From contig NW_003125270.1 of NCBI RefSeq assembly GCF_000003605.2, positions 1 to 22,921 on the forward strand: a stretch of DNA of 22,921 bases, in the 5' to 3' direction. Positions 1 through 11,487 of the stretch are shown in pieces; within the stretch, counting starts at the first letter, position 1, and the number at the start of each line of letters is the position of its first letter. Below the pieces are notes generated by a model that was not told the DNA's origin, did no database searches, and saw nothing but the letters and a program-made list of their open reading frames with translations. The position numbers and the translations under genes were made by a program. Source of the stretch: Saccoglossus kowalevskii. Lineage: Eukaryota; Hemichordata; Enteropneusta; Harrimaniidae.

Positions 1-50
1 GACAGTGGCAAAGTACATTACAAACATATTTTTGATTATTCATATTCAAA
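1..50. repeat. Left-edge partial monomer
   Basis: This is the 3' part of a unit, from GACAGTGGC (unit position 42) to the junction. It carries a private ACAAACAT where other units have ACAAGCAT. It shows that the array continues to the left of the window. Confidence 0.95.
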
Positions 51-1139
51 GTGACAGTAAGCACCACGTAGACCAGGGTCATGTGAAGATGACTGGGCAA
101 AGTACATTACAAGCATATTTTTGATTATTCATATTCAAAGTGACAGTGAAGCACCACATAGGCCAGGGTCATGTGCAGATGACAGTGGTAAAGTACATTA
201 CAAGTATATTTGTGATTATTCATATTCAAAGTGACAGTGAAGCAACACATAGACCAGGGTCATGTGCAGATGACAGTGCCAAAGTACATTACAAGCATAT
301 TTTTGTTTATTCATATTCAAAGTGACAGTAAAGCACCACATAGGCCAGGGTTTTGTGCAGATGAGAGTGGCAAAGTACATTACAAGCATATTTTTGATTA
401 TTCATATTCAAAGTGACAGTAAAGCACCACATGGGCCAGAGTTTTGTGCAGATGACAGTGGTAAAGTACATTACCAGCATAATTTGGATTATTCATATTC
501 AAAGTGACAGCAAAGCACCAAATAGACCAGGGTCATGTGCAGATGACAGTGGCAAAGTACATTACAAGCATATTTTTGATTATTCATATTCAAAGTGACA
601 GTAAAGCACCACATAGGCCAGGGTTTTGTGCAGATGACAGTGGCAAAGTACATTACAAGCATATTTTTGATTATTCATATTCAAAGTGACAGTAAAGCAC
701 CACATAGGCCAGGGTTTTGTGCAGATGACAGTGGCAAAGTACATTAGAAGCATATTTTTGATTATTCATATTCAAAGTGACAGTAAAGCACCACATAGTC
801 CCGGGTCATGTGCAGATGACAGTGGCAAAGTACATTACAAGCATATTTGTGATGATTCATATTCAAAGTGACAGTAAGCACCACATTGACCAGGGTCATG
901 TGCAGATGACAGTGGCAAAGTACATTACAAGCATATTTTTTGATTATTCATATTCAAAGTGACAGTAAAGTACCACATAGGCCAGGGTTATGTGCAGATG
1001 ACAGTGGCAAAGTACATTACAAGCATATTTTTGATTATTCATATTCAAAGTGACAGTAAGCACCACATTGACCAGGGACATGTGCAGATGACAGTGGCAA
1101 AGTACATTACAAGCATATTTTTGATTATTCATATTCAAA
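51..1139. repeat. 12-monomer higher-order unit, copy 1 (1089 bp)
   Basis: Unit starts are 51 G, 140 K, 231 F, 322 A, 413 H, 504 I, 595 A, 686 B, 777 C, 868 D, 959 A and 1050 D. The order is repeated directly downstream at 1140. Markers shared with that copy are GACTGGGC (51/1140), GTGGTAAAG (140/1229), GTGCCAAAG (231/1320), the ATAATTTGG of H (413/1411) and ATTAGAAG (686/1684). Private features are GTGAAGATG in the G unit, AAATAGACC instead of AAATAGTCC in the I unit, and an extra T in the D unit at 868, which restores 91 bp. The 231 unit carries TTTGTTTATTC. Confidence 0.9.
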
Positions 1140-2136
1140 GTGACAGTAAGCACCACGTAGACCAGGGTCATGTGCAGATGACTGGGCAAAGTACATTACA
1201 AGCATATTTTTGATTATTCATATTCAAAGTGACAGTGAAGCACCACATAGGCCAGGGTCATGTGCAGATGACAGTGGTAAAGTACATTACAAGCATATTT
1301 GTGATTATTCATATTCAAAGTGACAGTGAAGCAACACATAGACCAGGGTCATGTGCAGATGACAGTGCCAAAGTACATTACAAGCATATTTTTGATTATT
1401 CATATTCAAAGTGACAGTAAAGCACCACATGGGCCAGAGTTTTGTGCAGATGACAGTGGTAAAGTACATTACCAGCATAATTTGGATTATTCATATTCAA
1501 AGTGACAGCAAAGCACCAAATAGTCCCGGGTCATGTGCAGATGACAGTGGCAAAGTACATTACAAGCATATTTTTGATTATTCATATTCAAAGTGACAGT
1601 AAAGCACCACATAGGCCAGGGTTTTGTGCAGATGACAGTGGCAAAGTACATTACAAGCATATTTTTGATTATTCATATTCAAAGTGACAGTAAAGCACCA
1701 CATAGGCCAGGGTTTTGTGCAGATGACAGTGGCAAAGTACATTAGAAGCATATTTTTGATTATTCATATTCAAAGTGACAGTAAAGCACCACATAGTCCC
1801 GGGTCATGTGCAGATGACAGTGGCAAAGTACATTACAAGCATATTTGTGATGATTCATATTCAAAGTGACAGTAAGCACCACATTGACCAGGGTCATGTG
1901 CAGATGACAGTGGCAAAGTACATTACAAGCATATTTTTGATTATTCATATTCAAAGTGACAGTAAAGCACCACATAGGCCAGGGTTTTGTGCAGATGACA
2001 GTGGCAAAGTACATTACAAGCATATTTTTGATTATTCATATTCAAAGTGACAGTAAGCACCACATTGACCAGGGTCATGTGCAGATGATAGTGGCAAAGT
2101 ACATTACAAGCATATTTTTGATTATTCATATTCAAA
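1140..2136. repeat. Higher-order unit, copy 2, one monomer shorter (997 bp)
   Basis: Unit starts are 1140 G, 1229 K, 1320 F, 1411 H, 1502 I, 1593 A, 1684 B, 1775 C, 1866 D, 1956 A and 2047 D. The order matches 51-1139 without the A unit seen at 322. The 1320 unit has the F head and GTGCCAAAG but an A-like TTTTTGATTATTC tail, so it may be the F/A fusion left by loss of one unit. The D unit at 2047 has GATGATAGTGG, a marker also found at 7042, 14593 and 20589. Confidence 0.88.
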
Positions 2137-3499
2137 GTGACAGTAAAGCAACACATAGACCAGGGTCATGTGCAGATGACATTGGCAATGTACATTACAA
2201 GCATATTTGTGATTATTCATATTCAAAGTGACAGTGAAGCAACACATAGACCAGGGTCATGTGCAGATGACAGTGGCAAAGTACATTACAAGCATATTTT
2301 TGATTATTCATATTCAAAGTGACAGTAAAGCACCACATAGGCCAGGGTTTTGTGCAGATGACAGTGGCAAAGTACATTACAAGCATATTTTTGATTATTC
2401 ATATTCAAAGTGACAGTAAAGCACCACATAGGCCAGGGTTTTGTGCAGATGACAGTGGCAAAGTACATTACAAGCATATTTTTGATTATTCATATTCAAA
2501 GTGACAGTAAAGCACAACATAGTCCCGGGTCATGTGCAGATGACAGTGGGCAAAGTACATTACAAGCATATTTGTGATGATTCATATTCAAAGTGACAGT
2601 AAGCACCACATTGACCAGGGTTATGTGCAGATGACAGTGGCAAAGTACATTACAAGCATATTTTTGATTATTCATATTCAAAGTGACAGTAAAGCACCAC
2701 ATAGGCCAGGGTCATGTGAATATGACAGTGGTAAAGTACCTTACAAGCATATTTTTGATTATTCATATTCAAAGTGACAGTAAAGCACCACATAGGCCTG
2801 GGTTTTGTGGAGATGACAGTGGCAAAGTACATTACAAGCATATTTTTGATTATTCATATTAAAAGTGACAGTAAAGCACCACATAGGTCAGAGTTTTGTG
2901 CAGATGACAGTGGCAAAGTACATTACAAGCATATTTTTGATTATTCATATTCAAAGTGACAGTAAGCACCACGTAGACCAGGGTCATGTGCAGATGACTG
3001 GGCAAAGTACATTACAAGCATATTTTTGATTATTCATATTCAAAGTGACAGTAAAGCACCACATAGGCCAGGGTCATGTGCAGATGACAGTGGTAAAGTA
3101 CATTACAAGCATATTTGTGATAGTTCATATTCAAAGTGACAGTGAAGCAACACATAGACCAGGGTCATGTGCAGATGACAGTGCCAAAGTACATTACAAG
3201 CATATTTTTGTTTATTCATATTCAAAGTGACAGTAAAGCACCTCATAGGCCAGGGTTTTGTGCAGATGACAGTGGCAAAGTACATTACAAGCATATTTTT
3301 GATTATTCATATTCAAAGTGATAGTAATGCACCACATGGGCCAGGGTTTTGTGCAGATGACAGTGGTAAAGTACATTACCAGCATATTTTGGATTATTCA
3401 TATTCAAAGTGACAGCAAAGCACCAAATAGTCCCGGGTCATGTGCAGATGACAGTGGCAAAGTACATTACAAGCATATTTGTGATGATTCATATTCAAA
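2137..3499. repeat. Block E-F-A-A-C-D-J-A-A-G-K-F-A-H-I, paralogous to 8038-9399
   Basis: Unit starts are 2137, 2228, 2319, 2410, 2501, 2593, 2683, 2774, 2865, 2956, 3045, 3136, 3227, 3318 and 3409. The C unit at 2501 has an extra G (GTGGGCAAAG) and is 92 bp. J at 2683 has GTGAATATGACAG and GTACCTTAC. The unit at 2774 has TTTTGTGGAGATG and CATATTAAAAG, shared with 8674 and 11035. Unit 3409 has an I head and a C tail (TTTGTGATGATTC), so it is chimeric. Unit 3318 starts GTGATAGTAATG. The order matches 8038-9399 unit for unit. Confidence 0.87.
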
Positions 3500-4769
3500 G
3501 TGACATTAAGCACCACATTGACCAGGGTTATGTGCAGATGACAGTGGCAAAGTACATTACAAGCATATTTTTGATTATTCATATTCAAAGTGACAGTAAA
3601 GCACCACATAGGCCAGGGTTTTGTGCAGATGACAGTGGCAAAGTACATTACAAGCATATTTTTGATTATTCATATTCAAAGTGACAGTAAGCACCACATT
3701 GACCAGGGTCATGTGCAGTTGACAGTGGCAAAGTACATTACAAGCATATTTTTGATTATTCATATTCAAAGTGACAGTAAAGCAACACATAGACCAGGGT
3801 CATGTGCAGATGACAGTGGCAAAGTACATTACAAGCATATTTGTGATTATTCATATTCAAAGTGACAGTGAAGCAACACATAGTCCCGGGTCATGTGCAG
3901 ATGACAGTGGCAAAGTACATTACAAGCATATTTTTGATTATTCATATTCAAAGTGACAGTAAAGCACCACATATGCCAGGGTTTTGTGCAGATGACAGTG
4001 GCAAAGTACATTACAAGCATATTTTTGATTATTCATATTCAAAGTGACAGTAAAGCACCACATAGGCCAGGGTTTTGTGCAGATGGCAGTGGCAAAGTAC
4101 ATTAGAAGCACATTTTTGATTATTCATATTCAAAGTGACAGTAAAGCACCACATAGTCCCGGGTCATGTGCAGATGACAGAGGCAAAGTACATTACAAGC
4201 ATATTTGTGATGATTCATATTCAAAGTGACAGGAAGCACCACATTGACCAGGGTCATGTGCAGATGACAGTGGCAAAGTACATTACAAGCATATTTTGAT
4301 TATTCATATTCAAAGTGACAGTAAAGCAACACATAGACCAGGGTCATGTGCAGATGACAGTGGCAAAGTACATTACAAGCATATTTGTGATTATTCATAT
4401 TCAAAGTGACAGTGAAGCAACACATAGACCAGGGTCATGTGCAGATGACAGTGGCAAAGTACATTACAAGCATATTTGTGATTATTCATATTCAAAGTGA
4501 CAGTAAAGCAACACATAGACCAGGGTCATGTGCAGATGACAGTGGCAAAATACATTACAAGCATATTTTTGATTATTCATATTCAAAGTGACAGTGAAGC
4601 AACACATAGACCAGGGTCATGTGCAGATGACAGTGGCAAAGTACATTACAAGCATATTTTTGATTACTCATATTCAAAGTGACAGTAAAGCACCACATAG
4701 TCCCGGGTCATGTGCAGATGACAGTGGCAAAGTACATTACAAGCATATTTTTGATTATTCATATTCAAA
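3500..4769. repeat. Irregular block rich in E/F alternation
   Basis: Unit starts are 3500 D, 3590 A, 3681 D, 3771 E, 3862 F/C chimera, 3953 A, 4044 B, 4135 C, 4226 D, 4315 E, 4406 F, 4497 E, 4588 F and 4679 C-headed. Unit 3862 starts like F but has TAGTCCCGGGTCATG. Unit 4226 starts GTGACAGGAAGC and has one fewer T in the T-run, making 89 bp. From 4315 to 4678 two E-F dimers (182 bp each) stand in tandem. GAGGC replaces GTGGC in unit 4135. Confidence 0.85.
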
Positions 4770-5495
4770 GTGACAGTAAAGCACCACATAGGCCAGGGTT
4801 TTGTGCAGATGACAGTGGCAAAGTACATTACAAGCATATTTTTGATTATTCATATTCAAAGTGACAGTAAAGCACCACATAGGCCAGGGTTTTGTGCAGA
4901 TGACAGTGGCAAAGTACATTAGAAGCATATTTTTGATTATTCATATTCAAAGTGACAGTAAAGCACCACATAGTCCCGGGTCATGTGCAGATGACAGTGG
5001 CAAAGTACATTACAAGCATATTTGTGATGATTCATATTCAAAGTGACAGTAAGCACCACATTGACCAGGGTCATGTGCAGATGACAGTGGCAAAGTACAT
5101 TACAAGCATATTTTTGATTATTCATATTCAAAGTGACAGTAAAGCACCACATAGGCCAGGGTTATGTGCAGATGACAGTGGCAAAGTACATTACAAGCAT
5201 ATTTTTGATTATTCATATTCAAAGTGACAGTAAGCACCACATTGACCAGGGACATGTGCAGATGACAGTGGCAAAGTACATTACAAGCATATTTTTGATT
5301 ATTCATATTCAAAGTGACAGTAAAGCAACACATAGACCAGGGTCATGTGCAGATGACAGTGGCAAAGTACATTACAAGCATATTTGTGATTATTCATATT
5401 CAAAGTGACAGTGAAGCAACACATAGACCAGGGTCATGTGCAGATGACAGTGGCAAAGTACATTACAAGCATATTTTTGATTATACATATTCAAA
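4770..5495. repeat. 726-bp 8-monomer unit A-B-C-D-A-D-E-F
   Basis: Unit starts are 4770, 4861, 4952, 5043, 5133, 5224, 5314 and 5405. The same order and length occurs at 1593-2318, 14139-14864 and 20861-21586, and with one inserted monomer at 5496-6312. The A unit at 5133 has GGGTTATG and the D unit at 5224 has GGGACATG, markers also present at 959 and 1050. This ties the block to the left-end repeat. Confidence 0.88.
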
Positions 5496-6312
5496 GTGAC
5501 AGTAAAGCACCACATAGGCCAGGGTTTTGTGCAGATGACAGTGGCAAAGTACATTACAAGCATATTTTTGATTATTCATATTCAAAGTGACAGTAAAGCA
5601 CCACATAGGCCAGGGTTTTGTGCAGATGACAGTGGCAAAGTACATTAGAAGCATATTTTTGATTATTCATATTCAAAGTGACAGTAAAGCACCACATAGG
5701 CCCGGGTCATGTGCAGATGACAGTGGCAAAGTACATTACAAGCAGATTTTTGATTATTCATATTCAAAGTGACAGTAAAGCACCACATAGTCCCGGGTCA
5801 TCTGCAGATGACAGAGGCAAAGTACATTACAAGCATATTTGTGATGATTCATATTCAAAGTGACAGTAAGCACCACATTGACCAGGGTCATGTGCAGATG
5901 ACAGTGGCAAAGTACATTACAAGCATATTTTTGATTATTCATATTCAAAGTGACAGTAAAGCACCACATAGGCCAGGGTTTTGTGCAGATGACAGTGGCA
6001 AAGTACATTACAAGCATAATTTTGATTATTCATATTCAAAGTGACAGTAAGCACCACATAGACCAGGGTCATGTGCAGATGACAGTGGCAAAGTACATTA
6101 CAAGCATATTTTTGATTATTCATATTCAAAGTGACAGTAAAGCAACACATAGACCAGGGTCATGTGCAGATGACAGTGGCAAAGTACATTACAAGCATAT
6201 TTGTGATTATTCATATTCAAAGTGACAGTGAAGCAACACATAGACCAGGGTCATGTGCAGATGACAGTGGCAAAGTACATTACAAGCATATTTGTGATTA
6301 TTCATATTCAAA
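5496..6312. repeat. 726-bp unit with one extra monomer (817 bp)
   Basis: Unit starts are 5496 A, 5587 B, 5678 extra unit, 5769 C, 5860 D, 5950 A, 6041 D2, 6131 E and 6222 F. The extra unit at 5678 has ATAGGCCCGGGTCATG and AGCAGATTTTT. Apart from this extra unit, the block matches 20861-21586. Shared rare markers are GTCATCTGCAG with GACAGAGGC (5769/21043), CATAATTTTG (5950/21224) and a TTTGTG tail on F (6222/21496). Confidence 0.88.
5797..5812. other. Perfect 16-bp palindrome in a class C monomer
   Basis: GTCATCTGCAGATGAC is its own reverse complement and contains CTGCAG. The usual form in the GTCATG classes, GTCATGTGCAGATGAC, has one mismatched base pair in the dyad. The overlapping CCCGGG at 5792-5797 is a second palindrome sharing one base. 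No function is claimed. Confidence 0.9.
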
Positions 6313-7312
6313 GTGACAGTAAAGCACCGGCATAGGCCAGGGTTTTGTGCAGATGACAGTGGCAAAGTACATTACAAAGCATATTTTTGATTATTCATAT
6401 TCAAAGTGGTAGTAAAGCACCACATAATCCCGGTTTATGTGCAGATGACAGTGGCAAAGTACATTACAAGCATATTTGTGATGATTCATATTCAAAGTGA
6501 CAGTAATGCAACACATAGACCAGGGTCATGTGCAGATGACAGTGGCAAAATACATTACAAGCATATTTTTGATTATTCATATTCAAAGTGACAGTAAAGC
6601 ACCACATAGGCCAGGGTTTTGTGCAGATGACAGTGGCAAAGTACATTACAAGCATAATTTTGATTATTCATATTCAAAGTGACAGTAAGCACCACATAGA
6701 CCAGGGTCATGTGCAGATGACAGTGGCAAAGTACATTACAAGCATATTTTTGATTATTCATATTCAAAGTGACAGTAAAGCAACACATAGACCAGGGTCA
6801 TGTGCAGATGACAGTGGCAAAGTACATTACAAGCATATTTTTGATTATTCATATTCAAAGTGACAGTAAAGCACCACATAGGCCAGGGTTTTGTGCAGAT
6901 GATAGTGGCAAAGTACATTACAAGCATATTTTTGATTATTCATATTCAAAGTGACAGTAAAGCACCACATAGGCCAGGGTTTTGTGCAGATGACAGTGGC
7001 AAAGTACATTACAAGCATATTTTTGATTATTCATATTCAAAGTGACAGTAAGCACCACATTGACCAGGGTCATGTGCAGATGATAGTGGCAAAGTACATT
7101 ACAAGCATATTTTTGATTATTCATATTCAAAGTGACAGTAAAGCAACACATAGACCAGGGTCATGTGCAGATGACAGTGCCAAAGTACATTACAAGCATA
7201 TTTTGTTTATTCATATTCAAAGTGACAGTGAAGCAACACATAGACCAGGGTCATGTGCAGATGACAGTGGCAAAGTACATTACAAGCATATTTTTGTTTA
7301 TTCATATTCAAA
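6313..7312. repeat. Irregular block with a 93-bp monomer
   Basis: Unit starts are 6313 A, 6406 C', 6497 E, 6588 A, 6679 D2, 6769 E, 6860 A, 6951 A, 7042 D, 7132 E and 7222 F. Unit 6313 is 93 bp: an extra G in CACCGGCATAGG and an extra A in ACAAAGCAT. Unit 6406 starts GTGGTAGT and has ATAATCCCGGTTTATG. Units 6588-6859 repeat 5950-6221 (A with CATAATTTTG, D2, E) at a 638-bp offset. Unit 7132 is 90 bp, with one T fewer in the run before GTTTATTC. Confidence 0.85.
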
Positions 7313-9399
7313 GTGACAGTAAAGCACCACATAGGCCAGGGTTTTGTGCAGATGACAGTGGCAAAGTACATTACAAGCATATTTTTGATTATTCATATTC
7401 AAAGTGACAGTAAAGCACCACATAGGCCAGGGTTTTGAGCAGATGACAGTGGTAAAGTACATTACAAGCATATTTTGGATTATTCATATTCAAAGTGACA
7501 GTAAAGCACCACATAGTCCCGGGTCATGTGCAGATGGCAGTGGCAAAGTACATTACAAGCATATTTGTGATGATTCATATTCAAAGCGACAGAAAGCACC
7601 ACATTGACCAGGGTCGTGTGCAGATGACAGTGGCAAAGTACATTACAAGCATATTTTTGATTATTCATATTCAATGTGACAGTAAAGCGCCACATAGGCC
7701 AGGGTCATGTGAATATGACAGTGGTAAAGTACCTTACAAGCATATTTTTGATTATTCATTTTCAAAGTGACAGTAAAGCACCACATAGGCCAGGGTTTTG
7801 TGAAGATGACAGTGGCAAAGTACATTACAAGCATATTTTTGATTATTCATATTCAAAGTGACAGTAAGCACCACGTAGACCAGGGTCATGTGCAGATGAC
7901 TGGGCAAAGTACATTACAAGCATATTTTTGATTATTCATATTCAAAGTGACAGTAAAGCACCACATAGGCCAGTGTCATGCGCAGATGACAGTGGCAAAG
8001 TACATTAGAAGCATATTTTTGATTATTCATATTCAAAGTGACAGTAAAGCAACACATAGACCAGGGTCATGTGCAGATGACAGTGGCAAAGTACATTACA
8101 AGCATATTTGTGATTATTCATATTCAAAGTGACAGTGAAGCAACACATAGACCAGGGTCATGTGCAGATGACAGTGGCAAAGTACATTACAAGCATATTT
8201 TTGTTTATTCATATTCAAAGTGACAGTAAACCACCACATAGGCCAGGGTTTTGTGCAGATGACAGTGGCAAAGTACATTACAAGCATATTTTTGATTATT
8301 CATATTCAAAGTGACAGTAAAGCACCACATAGGCCAGGGTTTTGTGCAGATGACAGTGGCAAAGTACATTACAAGCATATTTTTGATTATTCATATTCAA
8401 AGTGACAGTAGAGCACCACATAGTCCCGTTTCATGTGCAGATGACAGTGGCAAAGTACATTACAAGCATATTTGTGATCATTCATATTCAAAGTGACAGT
8501 AAGCACCACATTGACCAGGGTCATGTGCAGATGACAGTGGCAAAGTACATTACAAGCATATTTTTAATTATTCATATTCAAAGTGACAGTAAAGCACCAC
8601 ATAGGCCAGGGTCATGTGAATATGACAGTGGTAAAGTACCTTACAAGCATATTTTTGATTATTCATTTTCAAAGTGACAGTAAAGCACCACATAGGCCAG
8701 GGTTTTGTGGAGATGACATTGGCAAAGTACATTACAAGCATATTTTTGATTATTCATATTAAAAGTGTCAGTAAAGCACCACATAGGCCAGGGTTTTGTG
8801 CAGATGACATTGGCAAAGTACATTACAAGCATATTTTTGATTATTCATATTCAAAGTGACAGTAAGCACCACGTAGACCAGGGTCATGTGCAGATGACTG
8901 GGCAAAGTTCATTACAAGCATATTTTTGATTATTCATATTCAAAGTGACAGTAAAGCACCACATAGGCCAGGGTCATGTGCAGATGACAGTGGCAAAGTA
9001 CATTACAAGCATATTTGTGATTATTCATATTCAAAGTGACAGTGAAGCAACACATAGACCAGGGTCATGTGCAGATGACAGTGCCAAAGTACATTACAAG
9101 CATATTTTTGTTTATTCATATTCAAAGTGACAGTAAAGCACCACATAGGCCAGGGTTTTGTGCAGATGACAGTGGCAAAGTACATTACAAGCATATTTTT
9201 GATTATTCATATTTAAAGTGACAGTAAAGCACCACATAGGCCAGGGTTTTGTGCAGATGACAGTGGTAAAGTACATTACAAGCATATTTTGGATTATTCA
9301 TATTCAAAGTGACAGCAAAGCACCAAATAGTCCCGGGTCATGTGCAGATGACAGTGGCAAAGTACATTACAAGCATATTTTTGATTATTCATATTCAAA
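7313..9399. repeat. J/G-rich block, source-like copy for several paralogous segments
   Basis: Unit starts are 7313 A, 7404 A, 7495 C, 7586 D, 7676 J, 7767 A, 7858 G, 7947 B', 8038 E, 8129 F, 8220 A, 8311 A, 8402 C, 8493 D, 8583 J, 8674 A, 8765 A, 8856 G, 8945 K, 9036 F, 9127 A, 9218 H-like and 9309 I. Segment 7313-8401 matches 12123-13211 (offset 4810). Segment 8038-9399 matches 2137-3499. Segments 7676-8128 and 8674-9126 match 10491-11487 on either side of a missing 454 bp. Rare markers include TTTTGAGCAG (7404), AGCGACAG at the start of 7586, GTCGTGTG (7586) and AAGCGCC (7676). Confidence 0.87.
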
Positions 9400-10490
9400 G
9401 TGACAGTAAACCACCACATAGGCCAGGGTTTTGTGCAGATGACAGTGGCAAAGTACATTAGAAGCATATTTTTGATTATACATATTCAAAGTGACAGTAA
9501 AGCACCACATAGGCCAGGATCATGTGCAGATGACAGTTGCAAAGTTCATTAGAAGCATATTTTTGATTATTCATATTCAAAGTGACAGTAAAGCAACACA
9601 TAGACCAGGGTCATGTGCAGATGACAGTGGCAAAGTACATTACAAGCATATTTGTGATTATTCATATTCAAAGTGACAGTGAAGCAACACATAGACCAGG
9701 GTCATGTGCAGATGACAGTGGCAAAGTACATTACAAGCATATTTTTGTTTATTCATATTCAAAGTGACAGTAAAGCACCACATAGGCCAGGGTTTTGTGC
9801 AGATGACAGTGGCAAAGTACATTACAAGCATATTTTTGATTATTCATATTCAAAGTGACAGTAAAGCACCACATAGACCAGGGTCATGTGCAGATGACAG
9901 TGGCAAAGTACATTAGAAGCATATTTTTGATTATTCATATTCAAAGTGACAGTAAAGCAACACATAAACCAGGGTCATGTGCAGATGACAGTGGCAAAGT
10001 ACATTACAAGCATATTTGTGATTATTCATATTCAAAGTGACAGTGAAGCAACACACAGACCAGGGTCATGTGCAGATGACAGTGGCAAAGTACATTACAA
10101 GCATATTTTTGTTTATTCATATTCAAAGTGACAGTAAACCACCACATAGGCCAGGGTTTTGTGCAGATGACAGTGGCAAAGTACATTACAAGCATATTTT
10201 TGATTATTCATATTCAAAGTGACAGTAAAGCACCACATAGGCCAGGGTTTTGTGCAGATGACAGTGGCAAAGTACATTACAAGCATATTTTTGATTATTC
10301 ATATTCAAAGTGACAGTAAAGCACCACATAGTCCCGGGCCATGTGCAGATGACAGTGGCAAAGTACATTACAAGCATATTAGTGATCATTCATATTCAAA
10401 GTGACAGTAAGCACCACATTGACCAGGGTCATGTGCAGATGACAGTGGCAAAGTACATTACAAGCATATTTTTAATTAATCATATTCAAA
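9400..10490. repeat. Block with tandem 364-bp tetramer B'-E-F-A
   Basis: Unit starts are 9400 B, 9491 B', 9582 E, 9673 F, 9764 A, 9855 B', 9946 E, 10037 F, 10128 A, 10219 A, 10310 C and 10401 D. Units 9491-9854 and 9855-10218 are two tandem copies of the same tetramer. From 9946 onward the order and markers (AACCACC at 10128, GATCATTC at 10310, TTTTTAATTA at 10401) match 8038-8673 at a 1908-bp offset. Confidence 0.85.
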
Positions 10491-11487
10491 GTGACAGTAA
10501 AGCACCACATAGGCCAGGGTCATGTGAATATGACAGTGGTAAAGTACCTTACAAGCATATTTTTGATTATTCATTTTCAAAGTGACAGTAAAGCACCACA
10601 TAGGCCAGGGTTTTGTGAAGATGACAGTGGCAAAGTACATTACAAGCATATTTTTGATTATTCATATTCAAAGTGACAGTAAGCACCACGTAGACCAGGG
10701 TCATGTGCAGATGACTGGGCAAAGTACATTACAAGCATATTTTTGATTATTCATATTCAAAGTGACAGTAAAGCACCACATAGGCCAGTGTCATGTGCAG
10801 ATGACAGTGGCAAAGTACATTAGAAGCATATTTTTGATTATTCATATTCAAAGTGACAGTAAAGCAACACATAGACCAGGGTCATGTGCAGATGACAGTG
10901 GCAAAGTACATTACAAGCATATTTGTGATTATTCATATTCAAAGTGACAGTGAAGCAACACATAGACCAGGGTCATGTGAATATGACAGTGGTAAAGTAC
11001 CTTACAAGCATATTTTTGATTATTCATTTTCAAAGTGACAGTAAAGCACCACATAGGCCAGGGTTTTGTGGAGATGACTTTGGCAAAGTACATTACAAGC
11101 ATATTTTTGATTATTCATATTAAAAGTGACAGTAAAGCACCACATAGGTCAGGGTTTTGTGCAGATGACATTGGCAAAGTACATTACAAGCATATTTTTG
11201 ATTATTCATATTCAAAGTGACAGTAAGCACCACGTAGACCAGGGTCATGTGCAGATGACTGGGCAAAGTTCATTACAAGCATATTTTTGATTATTCATAT
11301 TTAAAGTGACAGTAAAGCACCACATAGGCCAGGGTCATGTGCAGATGACAGTGGCAAAGTACATTACAAGCATATTTGTGATTATTCATATTCAAAGTGA
11401 CAGTGAAGCAACACATAGACCAGGGTCATGTGCAGATGACAGTGCCAAAGTACATTACAAGCATATTTTTGTTTATTCATATTCAAA
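10491..11487. repeat. Contracted paralog of 7676-9126
   Basis: Unit starts are 10491 J, 10582 A, 10673 G, 10762 B', 10853 E, 10944 F/J chimera, 11035 A, 11126 A, 11217 G, 11306 K and 11397 F. Units 10491-10943 correspond to 7676-8128 (offset 2815). Units 11035-11487 correspond to 8674-9126 (offset 2361). Shared rare markers include TGAAGATG (10582/7767), CCAGTGTCATG (10762/7947), TATTAAAAG (11035/8674) and AAAGTTCATT (11217/8856). Confidence 0.88.
10944..11034. repeat. Chimeric F/J monomer at a 454-bp contraction junction
   Basis: The first part is F-specific (GTGACAGTGAAGCAACAC, then AGACC). The later part is J-specific (GTGAATATGACAG, GGTAAAGTACC, TCATTTTC). The switch lies in the stretch common to both classes, 10967-10979. 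The five monomer-equivalents present between these points in 8129-8673 are absent here. Confidence 0.85.
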
